A DNA stretch of 64,000 nt from Tridacna crocea (taxonomy: Eukaryota; Mollusca; Bivalvia; Cardiida; Cardiidae): NCBI GenBank assembly GCA_943736015.1, contig OX031062.1, positions 57,462,962-57,526,961 of the forward strand. Reading direction: 5' to 3'. The position numbers and the translations under genes are program-made. Below, in pieces: positions 1 to 10,994 of this stretch. Below the pieces are notes generated by a model that did no database searches, was not told where the DNA came from, and saw only the letters and a list, made by a program, of their open reading frames with translations. The stretch's first letter is position 1; every line of letters begins with the position of its first letter.

Positions 1-434
1 AGAAGTAGAAGTACTCTTCGTAATTATGACGTGCGTACATTACTTGCTGACAGTAAAAGTTGTCTAGAAAAGGCAACTTCGTGATACTTCTCTTTAATGT
101 TCTTCTTTGCTTCTTGGTGGGAACAGGGTTCCGTACCCATGTGAACTTGTAGCCCATTGGAGAGGTCTTCAAAATGTATTGAAATTACAAGCCAATAAAC
201 TATTTGAAAACAACGATGCTGACCTCTCTTGGCTTCTTTTTTTTAAAGAAAAACCAACTTGTTCAAGTTTGCGCTGATTTTAACTCATAGGTTGATTCTG
301 AAGATCAAATTGTACAGTCAGTTATTATCACCGTTCGCTTTGTAGTTAGATACTAGCTTAAGATATAATACTTTATACCTTTTTGTTTGAGTCTGTAATT
401 TCCTTAGATAATTTACCAATCTCTGCGGTCGCAG
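1..434. other. Intron sequence upstream of the glycosyltransferase exon
   Basis: No exon, RNA gene or repeat could be recognised on either strand. It is presumed to be intron of the gene whose last exon begins at 687, because that exon starts in mid-codon after an AG acceptor. Confidence 0.4.
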
Positions 435-664
435 TTAACCCCTTCCCAAATAGTCCCTGGTTCTCTCGACCCTGAAAAAGAAAAGGCTTTTTAAAACATC
501 GTGGGAAAAGGAGAAAATGCTGGTAACCAGCATATTCTCCTTTTCCCACAACGTTTTCTACCTTCCCAGGACAAATTTCAATTTTTGAGTCACATTAATT
601 TTGTCGTCTGCAAATGCTTTCAATTCGGAACAGTCTAAAATTTTGTCGCTTGGTAAAGATTTAA
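435..664 (-). mobile_element. Family A hairpin MITE, copy 1
   Basis: TTAA is present at both ends (435-438, 661-664). The central palindrome is GCTGGTAACCAGC, with the short arm first. It ends 22 bp before the first base of the glycosyltransferase exon, so the element supplies most of the sequence where the branch point should lie. Confidence 0.9.
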
Positions 665-686
665 GCAGTTGCCGTGATATTTTCAG

Positions 687-1153
687 ATTACGGCGGCGTT
701 TATTTTGACTGGGATCAAGTATTACTACGACCTATCGACGAACTACGGCGTTATGACGTCACCATGGGACTGGAAACCCCGAATGCTCTCGCAAACGGAA
801 TGATTCTATCGGCACCAAACGCAACCTTTCTACAATACTATTATGATGGTTACAAGAATTATACGGGCGAGTGGAATTATAACTCGATTCAATATCCTTA
901 CAAACTATCCACAGAGTTTCCGGATCTCGTACACATTGCTGGGTACTATTTTTTTCAGCCTTTTTACTCGCTGTCACACTTGTACTATAAAGAGAACTAT
1001 AATTGGGCAGATAGTTATGCTATGCATTTTTACTACATCAAACTTTACACCAAAAAGTATTCAACGTTTGAAAGTATTCGACACGTAAACACAACACTTG
1101 GTGCCGTATGGAGGCACGTACTATTTGGTAATAAGGAACTCTGTGCCGATTAA
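687..1153 (+). CDS. DXD-type glycosyltransferase, last exon (partial)
   Basis: The exon starts after TTTTCAG (681-686) in phase 1 and ends at TAA 1151-1153, giving about 155 residues. It opens with YGGVYFDWDQVLLRPID, the DXD sugar-nucleotide and metal-binding motif (here DWD) of the Gly_transf_sug/GT32-like families. Then come NGMILSAPNATF, typical of the segment after the DXD in these enzymes, and an aromatic-rich C-terminal half. The family consists of Golgi or ER type II membrane enzymes moving a sugar from a nucleotide donor; the acceptor cannot be told from this exon. The N-terminal anchor and first half of the catalytic domain must lie left of the window. An ATG-led reading from 674 is intron read-through and not the start. 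Family assignment rests on motif recognition only. Confidence 0.75.
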
Positions 1154-1159
1154 CATTTT

Positions 1160-1505
1160 AACCTGTCAACTTTGGGATTTTTCATTGGCCCACATGTTCG
1201 GCACGGTTACTGGGTTCGTATTCACTGACCATTCTAAAGAACATTCTCAGTCTTATTCTTCAGAATTTCGTCAATGTGAAAGTAACAGAACGTCTGATTG
1301 GCTAAACCAATTGGTTTATATAGCCAATCAGAAGTTCTGTTACTTTCGCAGTCAGAAAATCTTGAAGGATAAGACAAAGAACGTTCTTAAGAATGGTTGG
1401 TGAATACGGACCCTGGTATAGTTCCCAGGAAGCAGAATCGAGAGAGATTAGTGTAAGTTGTTTGAAATTGTTTCTCAATCGATGTAAAATAAATATGTGT
1501 AAACT
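1160..1505 (+). repeat. SINE remnant directly behind the glycosyltransferase stop, split by a second element
   Basis: The body (GTCAACTTTGGGATTTTTCA ... TTCCCAGGAAGCAGAATCGA ... CAATCGATGTAAAATAAATA) matches the tRNA-headed SINE at 20876-21085 but lacks the tRNA part. It begins about 8 bp after the stop codon. Its AATAAA (1488-1493) is the nearest poly(A) signal I see for the gene. A family E hairpin (1219-1413) is inserted in it. Confidence 0.75.
1219..1413. mobile_element. Family E inverted-repeat element nested in the SINE
   Basis: Arms read GTATTCACTGACCATTCT and, inverted, AGAATGGTTGGTGAATAC. The inner arms pair around GAAAGTAACAGAACGTCTGATTGGCT. The SINE sequence resumes on the right side. 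Relatives lie at 13829-13936 and 21483-21716. Confidence 0.75.
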
Positions 1506-1611
1506 AAACTGACATTTTATCAGCCGGCTAAAGTCTTGACTTATCCAAATTAGAAGCATTTCCGAACGACACATTAAATATCTCAGGGTTTTTTTAAATC
1601 TCAAAATAATG

Positions 1612-1751
1612 GGATCTCATAATAAACAAAATTTACACTGGTTCAAATTGAAAGCACTTGCAGACAACAAAATAAAGGTAACTCAAAAATTGAAATTTGT
1701 TTCCAGCAGGGTACAGCAAACATTGTGGGAGAAGGAGAAAATGCTGGTAGT
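1612..1751 (+). mobile_element. Family A MITE, left half of an interrupted copy
   Basis: The long arm (GGTTCAAATTGAAAGCACTT...) runs to GAGAAAATGCTGGTA and stops at the centre of the palindrome. A long-arm-like stretch (TTGTCGTGGTCTGCAAATGC ... GACTAGTCAGAAAAATTTTC) occurs at about 2045-2155, so ~290 bp of unrelated sequence now sits where the second half should be. Confidence 0.7.
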
Positions 1752-2155
1752 CCGGTGGCCGCTTTCGTTCGTATGGCGTTTACCGTCATTTTTAACATTA
1801 TCTCAGCTATATTGCGACAGCCAGTGCACCAATATATCGTTTTCTTGAGTTTCTATTTCTAGTGCTCGGCGCAAGTCTTTACAAGCTATTGGCTGCTTTT
1901 GCATGTAATCCTTTTTGAGTCAACAACGGTTAATGGCGAGAAAGGAATGAATCCTGTCGCAATAATTATCATCAATTCTCGGAAAAGAAAAGGCGGAGCT
2001 GCAATTTTGAAGAGCTCCTAACCCTTTACTGCACAATCTTTACGTTTAATGCCCCCCTGTCACTTTTATTTTGTCATCGTCTGCATTTTTTTGTCGTGGT
2101 CTGCAAATGCTTTTAATTTGGACTAGTCAGAAAAATTTTCGTATGGTAAACATAC
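1752..2155. repeat. Insert inside the family A copy, with a SINE-like segment
   Basis: Positions ~1880-1960 (ACAAGCTATTGGCTGCTTTT ... AATCCTGTCGCAAT) resemble the body of the SINE at 38080-38296 (CAAGCTACTGGCTGCTTT ... GGATTCTGTTGCAAT), so this is probably a decayed copy of that SINE. The end, from ~2045, returns to family A long-arm sequence. Confidence 0.45.
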
Positions 2156-2239
2156 TATTATATCTTCCGGGAAAAATGACCTAGAACATCTATATTAATT
2201 TTTTTTGTATTGGAGTTAAAGGTTGTTTTAACAGCTTAG

Positions 2240-2299
2240 GTCATATCAAAGTGTCAAATACACACATTCATGTGTTTCCTGGCTTTCTCACACCAGTAC
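2240..2299 (-). repeat. SINE tail fragment
   Basis: It shares GTGTTTCCTGGCTTTCTCAC ACCAGTACT with the end of the SINE at 36330-36545, in the same orientation. The tRNA-like part is missing, and a GA-rich minisatellite follows at once. Confidence 0.6.
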
Positions 2300-2470
2300 T
2301 GAAAGAGAGACAGAGACAGACAGAAAGAGATGGACAGAGAGAGAGAGACGGACAGAGAATGAGAGACGGACAGACCGTGACGGAGAGAGAGAGACGGACA
2401 GACCCGGAGAGAGAGAGACGGACAGACACGGAGAGAGAGACGGACAAAGAATGAGAGAGAGAGGGAATAA
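2300..2470 (+). repeat. GA-rich minisatellite
   Basis: Imperfect tandem units of the form GAGAGAGACGGACAGAC, roughly 20-25 bp each, about seven units. Long open frames on both strands here are low-complexity Arg/Glu or Ser/Leu/Val strings and not genes. Confidence 0.85.
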
Positions 2471-3216
2471 AAGAAAGAGAAATCTAGAACCGCAGCTAGG
2501 GGCAGGGGCAGGGACAGGCCTTTTAAAAGATATCGTTTTAAAACATTGTGAAAAAAAAAGAGAAAATACTACTTTCTTACGTTTCAAATGCCCCTTTTTC
2601 CTACAGCCATTTTCCTTTCCCCACAATGATATATAGCTTTTTTTTTTTAAAGAAAGTATTATTACATGACAATTTTTTTTAATGAAGTGTTCTCTTTTAC
2701 AAGAAGAAATATGAAGAAAGGAGCTATACTGAAACAAGATTTTTCTCGTTGATATCGGGTATGCACAGGGTCGTCAAAAGTCGACATTATGTTGCAAAGG
2801 TTTAAACAGTTAGTGCCCCAGGGCTATGTCTATCAACATACCAATACGGGTTTCCAGGGCTTAGCGTTTTAATTCTATATATAGTTACTTTTTTCGTATA
2901 AATTTTAAGACAGAATTTAAGTATTTGTTCGGTTTCAAGGACAGACGGGCATATATAACTTCTTTCTACCTAATCCTTTAATTCAATCAATTTACTACAG
3001 CAGATAAAGACAATCTGAAGTAAAGTAAAACATTTATTATTCTTGAATAACGGTTGAGGTGTCGACAAACCCGTGTTTCGTTTTCAAAATGAACAACCCG
3101 TAGGGTCGTCTTGTAAATTGTGAATAAAACCTGCATATTTTGCATAATTTTTAAGCCATATACTTGGCATAAAGTAGAGCTCCACAAAAGTGGTGTTCCT
3201 TTTTAGTCAAATCCCT
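2471..3216. other. Gene-free interval
   Basis: AT-rich sequence. 2530-2640 holds a degraded trace of a family A hairpin (GTGAAAAAAAAAGAGAAAA ... TTTTCCTTTCCCCACAATG). Nothing else was recognised. Confidence 0.4.
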
Positions 3217-3230
3217 GCCCCCCCCCCCTC

Positions 3231-3325
<95 letters not shown>
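3217..3325 (+). repeat. Poly-C then (GA)n microsatellite
   Basis: A C run (3217-3228) is followed by an uninterrupted (GA)n of about 93 bp (3233-3325). Length is likely polymorphic and prone to sequencing error. Confidence 0.95.
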
Positions 3326-3327
<2 letters not shown>

Positions 3328-3354
3328 TCCCGTTCTGATTAAATTAGCTGTTGT

Positions 3355-3416
3355 GCAAGTCTACCGTTCGACAAATTCGAATTGGACCAGTCTAAAATTT
3401 TGTCATTTGGTAAAGG
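3355..3416 (-). mobile_element. Family A MITE, right-end fragment
   Basis: Only the outer part of the long arm remains (GACCAGTCTAAAATTTTGTC, GGTAAAGGGTTAA). The left side abuts the (GA)n tract. Confidence 0.75.
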
Positions 3417-3484
3417 GTTAAAATGCAAACGTCCGAGTTGCAAACCATGTATCTCCCATATGAAAGATAAACATAAAACATTTT

Positions 3485-3713
3485 TTAACTCTTTACCATT
3501 CGAGAAAATTTTACACTGATCCAAACTGAGAGCATTTGCAGACAATAAAACAAAGGTGACTAAAGAATAGAAATTTGTTCTGTGAAGGGTAGAAAACACT
3601 GTGGGAAAAGGAGAAAATGCTGGTTACCAGCATTTTCTCCTTTTCCAACAGTGTTTTCATAAGGCTTCTTTCTCAGGGGCGTCAAAAGTAGGGATTGTGT
3701 GGTAATGGGTTAA
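3485..3713 (+). mobile_element. Family A hairpin MITE
   Basis: TTAA at 3485-3488 and 3710-3713. The long arm comes first. Full length (229 bp) with an intact central palindrome GCTGGTTACCAGC. Confidence 0.92.
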
Positions 3714-3974
3714 AGGTCATGTTATAAGGAAAAACGTAGGAAAGATAACAAAAAATCACTGATAAGAGGATATGTACCTATCCCACAGGCATCAGTAAAA
3801 ACAGTTACAATGAAGAAAGGACATAATTATACTTGTCCCATATCAAGTATGAAAATTCATTAAATCATAAGTCAAAAAATAAAAGGCAAGAATCTTTCCC
3901 GCCCCAAAAATGACACAATGAACCTCTTACACGCTTGATATATATTGATAAAATTTTAACCATAAATATAAAAC

Positions 3975-4195
3975 TCAGGTCTATTGCACAGTCCATGCAG
4001 CCTAACCTAGGTCGAAACTTTTAGCTATGAGTCATTTTTTTTTTCTGTATGCAAAAGGACCAGTCTATCTGATAATTCAGTCGATTGTTAGAAAAACTGG
4101 ATTTTAAGGATCGTTGTTCAATAGTATGTGATGTCTTGCATGGTTACCCACAATGCATTAGGACCCCTTTTGTCAGAGTATGGCTAATATAATGA
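3975..4195 (+). repeat. Family F dispersed repeat
   Basis: It carries the landmarks of the family: CAGTCCATGCAGCC, GGTCGAAACTTTTAGCTAT, AAGGACCAGTCTA, ATGTGATGTCTTGCATGG and CACAATGCATTAGGA. Compare 18315-18478, 43125-43330, 44477-44705 and 60590-60845. Ends are not sharply defined. Confidence 0.5.
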
Positions 4196-4599
4196 CGGTT
4201 TTGTCACGTGGCTCTGTTTTTGACCCTCGTTTTCCTTCTTTGTTATCCCATATCCTGTTAAATAACTAAAATGAAATTTTTCATTCGATTGTAAAAAAAA
4301 TAACAAACAAAAAACACAAGTATAGTTATTTTAAAAAATGATATGTTTCGGGAAATACTATCTTCTTATCAGACTGTGTAGATCCAAGATCAGACTGCAC
4401 GTTCTGTGTAGCCTGATCTTGATCTATGCTGTCCGCAAAAGGTCAGTGAGTCCCGCTTAGCAGCCTAATGGATTAATGATATGTCCGAGAATTTAATTAC
4501 TATGACCATTTGTCAGTTACAAATCATCAGCTTACTAAGCTGCAATAGTTCAAGATATCGATGGCAGACTCAATCATGACTTGTTATGATTTACTACAG

Positions 4600-4790
4600 C
4601 TGCAGATAGTGGGAGTAATTTTGTTTTCAAAATTGAAACTATTAACTATTCTCCAATAAACCCTATGGTGTGGGTACTCATTAGAATCGTCTCATAGAGA
4701 CGATTCTAATGAGTCCCCACAACATATGGTTTCGAAGAGAAATAATGATTTTAGAATACCAAAGGTCTACTCCTTATTTGGTGCTCTGAA
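4600..4790. mobile_element. Family B palindromic MITE
   Basis: The centre is a palindrome of GTACTCATTAGAATCGTCTC and its complement (about 4660-4735), inside AAACCCTATG...CATATGGTTT. The outer arms reach TGGTGCTCTG. Other copies: 19412-19515 (half), 25880-26070 and 59078-59271. Confidence 0.8.
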
Positions 4791-4854
4791 TTTTCTTACT
4801 TTACGAAGCATTGGCTTGTTACATTTAATAAAAAATAAATCCGAACAATTATTT

Positions 4855-5032
4855 AAGAAATAATCTTCTTTCTATCTTGGTTTATCGTTCAATAAACCAC
4901 AGTTGTGAGTTATGAGGCACAATATATAATCCACGAGGGCGATAGCCCGAGTGGTTTATTCTGATGATTGCGCCTCATAACTCACAACGTGGTTTATTGA
5001 ACAAAAAACCACGATAGAAGGAAGATTATCTC
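4855..5032. mobile_element. Single-copy foldback MITE
   Basis: Left arm AATCTTCTTTCTATCTTGG, TTCAATAAACCAC and TTGTGAGTTATGAGG. The right arm mirrors these (CCTCATAACTCACAA, GTGGTTTATTGAAC, CGATAGAAGGAAGATTAT). The loop includes CGAGGGCGATAGCCCGAG. No second copy was seen in the window. Confidence 0.8.
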
Positions 5033-5280
5033 GATTCTAACATGACAAATTCCTAATGAAGGAAAACCAGTTCAAACTTAGAGTAAAAACGCGGATGAAG
5101 ATATTGTGTTCCACTGAATAACTCACTCACTTTATGCAGAATGACGTCACTCTACATGTAGGCTATATGGAGTGTCGCAATTTTCACCACGCTTTCGTTG
5201 CATAGTGTTTATAGAGCCGAATTCACGTGTCATGTTAGAATATTCCTTTCATCTGGTGAATCTGTTCCCAGTCTTAAGAG
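5033..5280. other. 3' flank of the cadherin-like gene
   Basis: No feature recognised. A clear AATAAA for the minus-strand gene was not found here; the nearest candidate lies in the foldback element to the left. Confidence 0.35.
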
Positions 5281-8200
5281 CTAAAATGACTCGAAGTCGT
5301 GGACCGACCAAGGTTTCCAGGGTACAGATTCTGAAGTATTGATATCAGAAAGGGAACATTTAGATACACTGTTCAGTTTACTCGAAGACGATGTACTGAA
5401 CGGCAATTCGCTATTGACTGAGTTTCTTTCAACCGATACAACACGTGGAGTTGAAGAAGACACCCGAGCTTGCAGGTTTGTCTCGTTTAGATTCATGTTT
5501 TTATTGACATCCGTTCTATTCATTTCGCTAACGACAACTTCATCGGTGGTTTCCTTCTTTTGACTCGTACGAATGTCCGTCTTTAGTTCCGAAGAAATTT
5601 TATGTTGAGATGTTGATGCGCTGGAAAAAGTCGCACAGCGTAGTTGAGACACGGGAGACGTGACAAGTGCGTTAGTCTCTTTTCTTACACTTCTGTCGAT
5701 ATTTTCTTTGGATTGACTTGCATTACTGTCTTTCTTCAATACAGATGAAGTTGTTCTATTTTGGGATGAAGATGTATTAGTAAAACTTGCACAGCGTAGT
5801 TGAGATGTGGTACAAGGCAGGTCATTCTTCTCGCTTACAACAATTTTGTCGGAATTTTCTTCAGTATAGCTTGAAGGAGTCAATTTCCTTGGTACAGAGG
5901 AAGCTGTTTTATTTTTAGATGAAGATACACTTGTAAAGGTTGCAAAACGTGCCGTAGGCATAGCAATGTCATTTCTCTTGCTTGCGGCTAAATTGTAAAT
6001 ATTTTCTTTGGATTGACTTGCAGGAATGTCTTTCTTTGATACCGAAGAATTTGTTTTATCTTTAGATGAAGTTGTATCGGTAAAATTTGCACACTGTAGT
6101 TGAGATTCGGGAGACAGGACAATGCCGTCTCCATGTGAGGTTTTATCAAACAAATTGGTGTATGTTCTTGAAGACAAGGCACTGTTTACGCTGATTGGTC
6201 TAACTGTTCTAATGTCTCCGAGTTGTCTCCGTCTTTTTACAGAGCATCGCAGATAGTAAACTAGGAGAAATAAAATAAGCGCGAGAGCTACAAACGAAAC
6301 GTACGCAGCGCTAATAGTCCACACAATATTTTCTGGAAAGGACAGAAACTGACTGCCATACTTTAATAAAGCTGGATCTAGGTTGACTATAACGACAATT
6401 GTGACTGGTACACTGTCAAACAATAAGTCTTTATCTTCAGCTGTAACATTATACCGAAATACGGAGCCAAAAGGAATAGTTGCGACATCTCTCATCATGT
6501 ATATTGTGCCATTTTCATCTATAATGAAATCATCATATTCATCATTTATCTTGTAAAATACTTTGTTGTTTTCCGGCGTCGTATCTATGTCGATTGCTTT
6601 AACATGTCCAATATCAGTATATACTGGGACACTTTCGACAACGACAAACATATAGCTCGTTTTTGAAAATACTGGACTGTTATCATTTATGTCCTCAATG
6701 ATAATTGTCAGTGGAGCAAAGGATGCTAATCCACCCACGTCTACGGCCGTTATGTTACATTCAATCACATATTCCGATACGTTTAGATGATCTATATCAA
6801 CTTGCAATACTTGGGAAACTGTTCCTGTGTTTTCGTTAACTTGGAAAGCGTCCGTATCATTTTCACATGTCATGGAATAAGTCACTGCACCAGATTTATC
6901 GGAGTCTTTTGCCTTGATCTTAAGGTCATTCTTTGGTGATGGGTTACCTTCCTTGATATGCATCACAAAACTTCCGAAAAGAAATTCTGGTGGTTCATTC
7001 TCATCTACTAGGGCTACTTTCAGAAAACTGCTAGCCTCGTCCTTACCGTCAGAAACTGATACAATGAGTTTTATAGCTCTAAACTTCACAGCTTCAAAGT
7101 CTACGGGCGATACAGCTGTTATGATACCTGTGCTTTCGTTGATGGCGAAGTATTGGCGCATCTTGGAAGGCCTTACCGAAAGCGAAAAGGAAATGACGTC
7201 GTCGTCATCTGGGTCCCGTGCACTGACTTTGAAAAGTGTTATTCCTGCCGGTGAGTTTTCATGCAGTGTTATTGTGACATCAGTCATATCTTGTATGTAT
7301 GGCGGACGATTGAAATTTGTAATATTGGCTATTAATATACTTGGCCCTACCACATTAAAGTTATCTTCAATAGTAACGTTCAGAAAAACAATTTTTGCTA
7401 TTGACCTGTTTAGAGACTGTTGAAGGAAGACCGAGCCGTCTTTCGTTATGTTGAAGGGACATGGGAGAACATTGTCGCAAACCAACTTGTGCCGGATAAC
7501 GTTATTTTCTTCATCCGAAACGCTCACCTGATAAAGCGGCTCTGCAATTTTTGCAGTTTTTGCGTCGATATGAAAGCTTCCGGGTACATTGATAAATTTT
7601 GGAGCCTTATTTGCTTCCACATACACGTGTAGATCTTGTGTGTCTGATGTCTTGCCTTCAGAGCACTTCACAGCCAACACATACAAATCAGTTTTGTCGT
7701 AATTCAAGTCTGCGTTTGATTTCAGGTAAACTCCATAGGCAAAGGTTTTGTTAGAAATAGCTTTAATGGTGAAAAATGATGACGTCTTCGGTGGTTCTAC
7801 TTTTTGCAAAGTGCAGATGACATTTACCCTGTACGTGACGTTGATCTCGTGTAAAAGCACTTCTTCATGATGAATGTCTTCGCGAACAAATGCGGACCAC
7901 GGCAAATTTTGTATCTGAGGAGTTTTACTTTTAATATTTATTCTTAGCTTGCCTTTCCCACTTGTATCACAATGGTCTATTACAATAAAGTCAAGTATAA
8001 ACTTACCAACCGGTGGTCGGTTTTTGAGGTAGATTGTATCTGAAGTAGAATTGTAGTAGAAGTAGTCTGTTATAGTGTTCATTTCAACAAGGTAATTATA
8101 GGGCCGGTACCCTGTATTATAACCTTCAAATGAAATAGAGTATACACTCGTTCCATAAATGAGATCATCACTAATTTCTATTTCTGCGTCCAAATTTTTA

Positions 8201-8711
8201 AACTTAGGCTGTGTGCCTTTTTTCACCGTGGCTGCAAGGCCGTATGACCTCGGACCTGATACTTTACCGTTTGACCAATTCACTTCATCACCAACTGTAT
8301 ATCCATTTTTAAGTGACGCCGATAAAGCTCCAAACCCTCTCCTCTCTGTTGCATAACCCGGCATCGATTTACCTGAATTGTACCAACCGATGTAGTCACC
8401 GTCTTTTACCGGAATTTCATTCTCTTTAGCAACTAATGTAGTATAGTAATTGATTTCCTCTCCAGGATGGTAAGTTGCTAGATTTTCACCCAAGAATCTG
8501 TAGGAGCCCGTACCGAGATCCCGCCAAGCCTGAAATCGTATAGTGCCGGATTTCATGACATAGACAGTCCATTTTGATATAACACCACAACATGGCACTA
8601 TATAACTTGGATCTCTTATCATAAAGGATATCTTACTAGCCGTGTCCACCTTGTTTGGCAGTTTCTTAGACTTTTCTTGTCCGATAACCTTGTCTTTAGT
8701 GCAGACTGCGC
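5281..8711 (-). CDS. Cadherin-like transmembrane protein, main exon
   Basis: A giant single exon of ~1143 codons ending at TAG 5281-5283. Numbering below counts from an in-frame ATG at 8784. Residues ~62-190 form a FAMeT (farnesoic acid O-methyltransferase)-like module (WTVYVMKSGTIRFQAWRDLG, GDYIGWYNSGK), known as an extracellular domain in invertebrate proteins. Cadherin-type repeats follow: a weak one at ~395-490, then ~495-600 (SARDPDDDD, DENEPPEF), ~600-705 (KDSDKSG, EDINDNSPVF) and ~705-805. These carry Ca2+-binding DxD/DxNDNxP-type motifs. The membrane helix is at ~821-843, followed by RCSVKRRRQ. The Ser/Thr-rich tail (~890-1095) holds four repeats containing SQLRCASFT-like and ASQSKEN-like motifs. 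It probably acts in adhesion or recognition at the cell surface. I chose the 5' boundary at an acceptor (TTGTAG, 8712-8717), because the phase and a signal-peptide exon at 12176 fit. The 24 codons from 8784 to 8712 are then intron. Confidence 0.85.
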
Positions 8712-9723
8712 CTACAATAATCATATAAAAATGATACTGATAAATATAATAACAACAACACCAGATTACTTTTGAAAACATCATGCTTTCACATAAATTA
8801 TTGATCCTCAGGTTATATTTCCTAATGCAGTTCTGATTTTTACTAATATTTCATGTCTCACTATTCTTGAATCATTTTACACTTATCAATCGATGATTCT
8901 AAAACAAAAACAATAATCGCAATGAATGTGTTCTAGCGCACCAGATCATCTGTGAATAGTTCCAAGTTAAAATATTTATTGGAAAATATACGATAAAGCT
9001 GGTTGCATTCGCATTTTACATGATGGTACATGAATATCGCAGAAACATGTTATTAATAGCATAAATCAAAGAAAAGACCAATAACAATACTCGAGATGAA
9101 ACAAATCAAGTAAACAAACAGATTATTACAACAGAAAGATATATTCGCACTTTTGAGCTACCAAGCGGTTGTCCTATAGAAACAATTTATTATCAGGAAA
9201 CCTTTGTTGTTCAGTGCATGTATTGTATATTGAAGGTGTTGATGTGACATGTTTTTCAACCAACATTTTCTGGGTCTTTCTTTAGATATACATCTAAGTG
9301 TTAGCGGGGACAGCCAAAGTTCAACATACAGGCCTACAGCCGCATCTGGTGTTTGATTTTTAATACAGTATGGACTTGTATAAAATTCATTTGTAGCCAG
9401 ACTATATCACTGCATAATCTTCAAGCTTCTGCCCCGTACAACATGATTGATGTTACCATACTAGAGAACAATCTAGTCAAACAATAACAAAATACTGTGA
9501 CAGACGGCCTGCTTTTTACAGAATGTCTGAAATACCGCTTGTGCAATGAGTGTTTACATCCAAGTAACAGAAAGATAATACTAGGTCAAAATGTTTTATA
9601 TTCGTCGTACAAATTTAAGTTGAGCTGGATTTTCATCTTACAAATATCTATGGGACATGATCTATGAAAAGGCGTCTGCAAAAACAGGTAAAAGGAGAAG
9701 ATATATCTAAATCGTTCCTTCCT

Positions 9724-9952
9724 TTAACCCTTTCCCAAACAATCCCTGGGTTTTACGGGTCAGGAATAGAAGCCTTTTGAAAACATTGTGGGAAAAGGAG
9801 AAAATGCTGGTTACCAGCATTTTCTCCTTTTCCCACAATGTTTTCTACCCTATCATATAGAAAAATCATCCTTTTAGCAACTGTTAATTTGTCATCTGCA
9901 AAATGCTTTCACCTTGGTCTGGCCCAAAATTTGCTGTTTGGGAAAGGTTTAA
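9724..9952 (-). mobile_element. Family A hairpin MITE
   Basis: TTAA at 9724-9727 and 9949-9952. 229 bp with an intact palindrome. Lies in cadherin intron 1. Confidence 0.9.
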
Positions 9953-10079
9953 AGTTTTCACGGTCTAAGTTATGCATCATCTATGAATAAAACCTAGCTA
10001 TTATTGATACTGGATCGTCCTGCTTCAACCCATATGGATTTAGAATACTTGCTTTTATTTGTGAAGTATATGCAAGATG

Positions 10080-10755
10080 TGACATTAACCATATTATTTA
10101 TATAAACATTTGCACCATTTATGACTTACTTCTACTTTTGATTTTTGTTTCCATAAAATATGTCGATTCACTGAATCGTATTCTTTCTGACAGCGCATTA
10201 TTTCCGTTTGTTCTTTTTTAACAATCGACTGTTCTCCATTTAAAATTTTGCCCCTTTTTCTGAATGGGGACAATTATTCCATTAGCTTGTAGGAGAAGGT
10301 ACATACATGTTACAAATATTGTGTTGAAAATTACTTTTAATTATCCAGCTGAGAATCAAAAGCCATCTTTCGGAAGACAGGCTATATTTTCAGTGAAATC
10401 AGCGCTTTTATTTCGATCGAGACATTAACCATATTAAAAGAATTTGCACCATTTATGACTTACTTCTACTTTTGATTTTTGTTTCCATAAAATATGTCGA
10501 TTCACTGAATCGTATTCTTTCAGACATCGCATTATTTCCGTTTGTTCTTTTTTTAACAATCGACTGTACTCCATTTAAAATTTTGCCCCCTTTTTCTGAA
10601 TGGGGACAATTATTCCATTAGCTTGTAGGTATATACATGTTACAAATATTTTGTTTAAAAATACTTTCAATAATGCAGCTGAGAATCAAAAGCCATCTTT
10701 CGGAAGACCGGCTATATTTTCAGTTAAATCAGTGCTTTCATTTCGATCGAGACAT
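10080..10755 (+). repeat. Tandem duplication of ~340 bp
   Basis: Copy 1 spans 10080-10423 and copy 2 spans 10424-10755. Both run from GACATTAACCATATTA, through GTCGATTCACTGAATCGTAT, to TTTCATTTCGATCGA or close variants. Only scattered substitutions and small indels separate them, so the event is fairly recent. No coding potential seen. Confidence 0.85.
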
Positions 10756-10994
10756 TTTATTGCTTGATTCTATCATTCAACACGTAAAATTGTGAAGAAA
10801 GAGAAATAACAATGAAAAGATTTTTAAAAAAGACAACCATGTGAATAGACTTTATAATATCGAGAAAAAACAAACGTTGAATTTCAGCAGGTTTAACCCT
10901 TGGCCCGCTTACTAAGTCAAATGTTGCTTTCAAGACGATACCAAATCTCAAAGTGCTGATATTTCAAAGTTATTTTTTGGAGAAAATATCTCCT

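Noticed and set aside
2251..2737. Overlapping frames rich in Arg/Glu (plus) and Ser/Leu/Val (minus)
   Set aside because: Translation of a GA-rich minisatellite and poly-T tracts; no conserved protein features.
8712..8784. N-terminal MMFSKVIWCCCYYIYQYHFY as the real start of the cadherin-like protein
   Set aside because: Downgraded because an acceptor at 8712 matches in phase a better signal-peptide exon at 12176; kept as the alternative.
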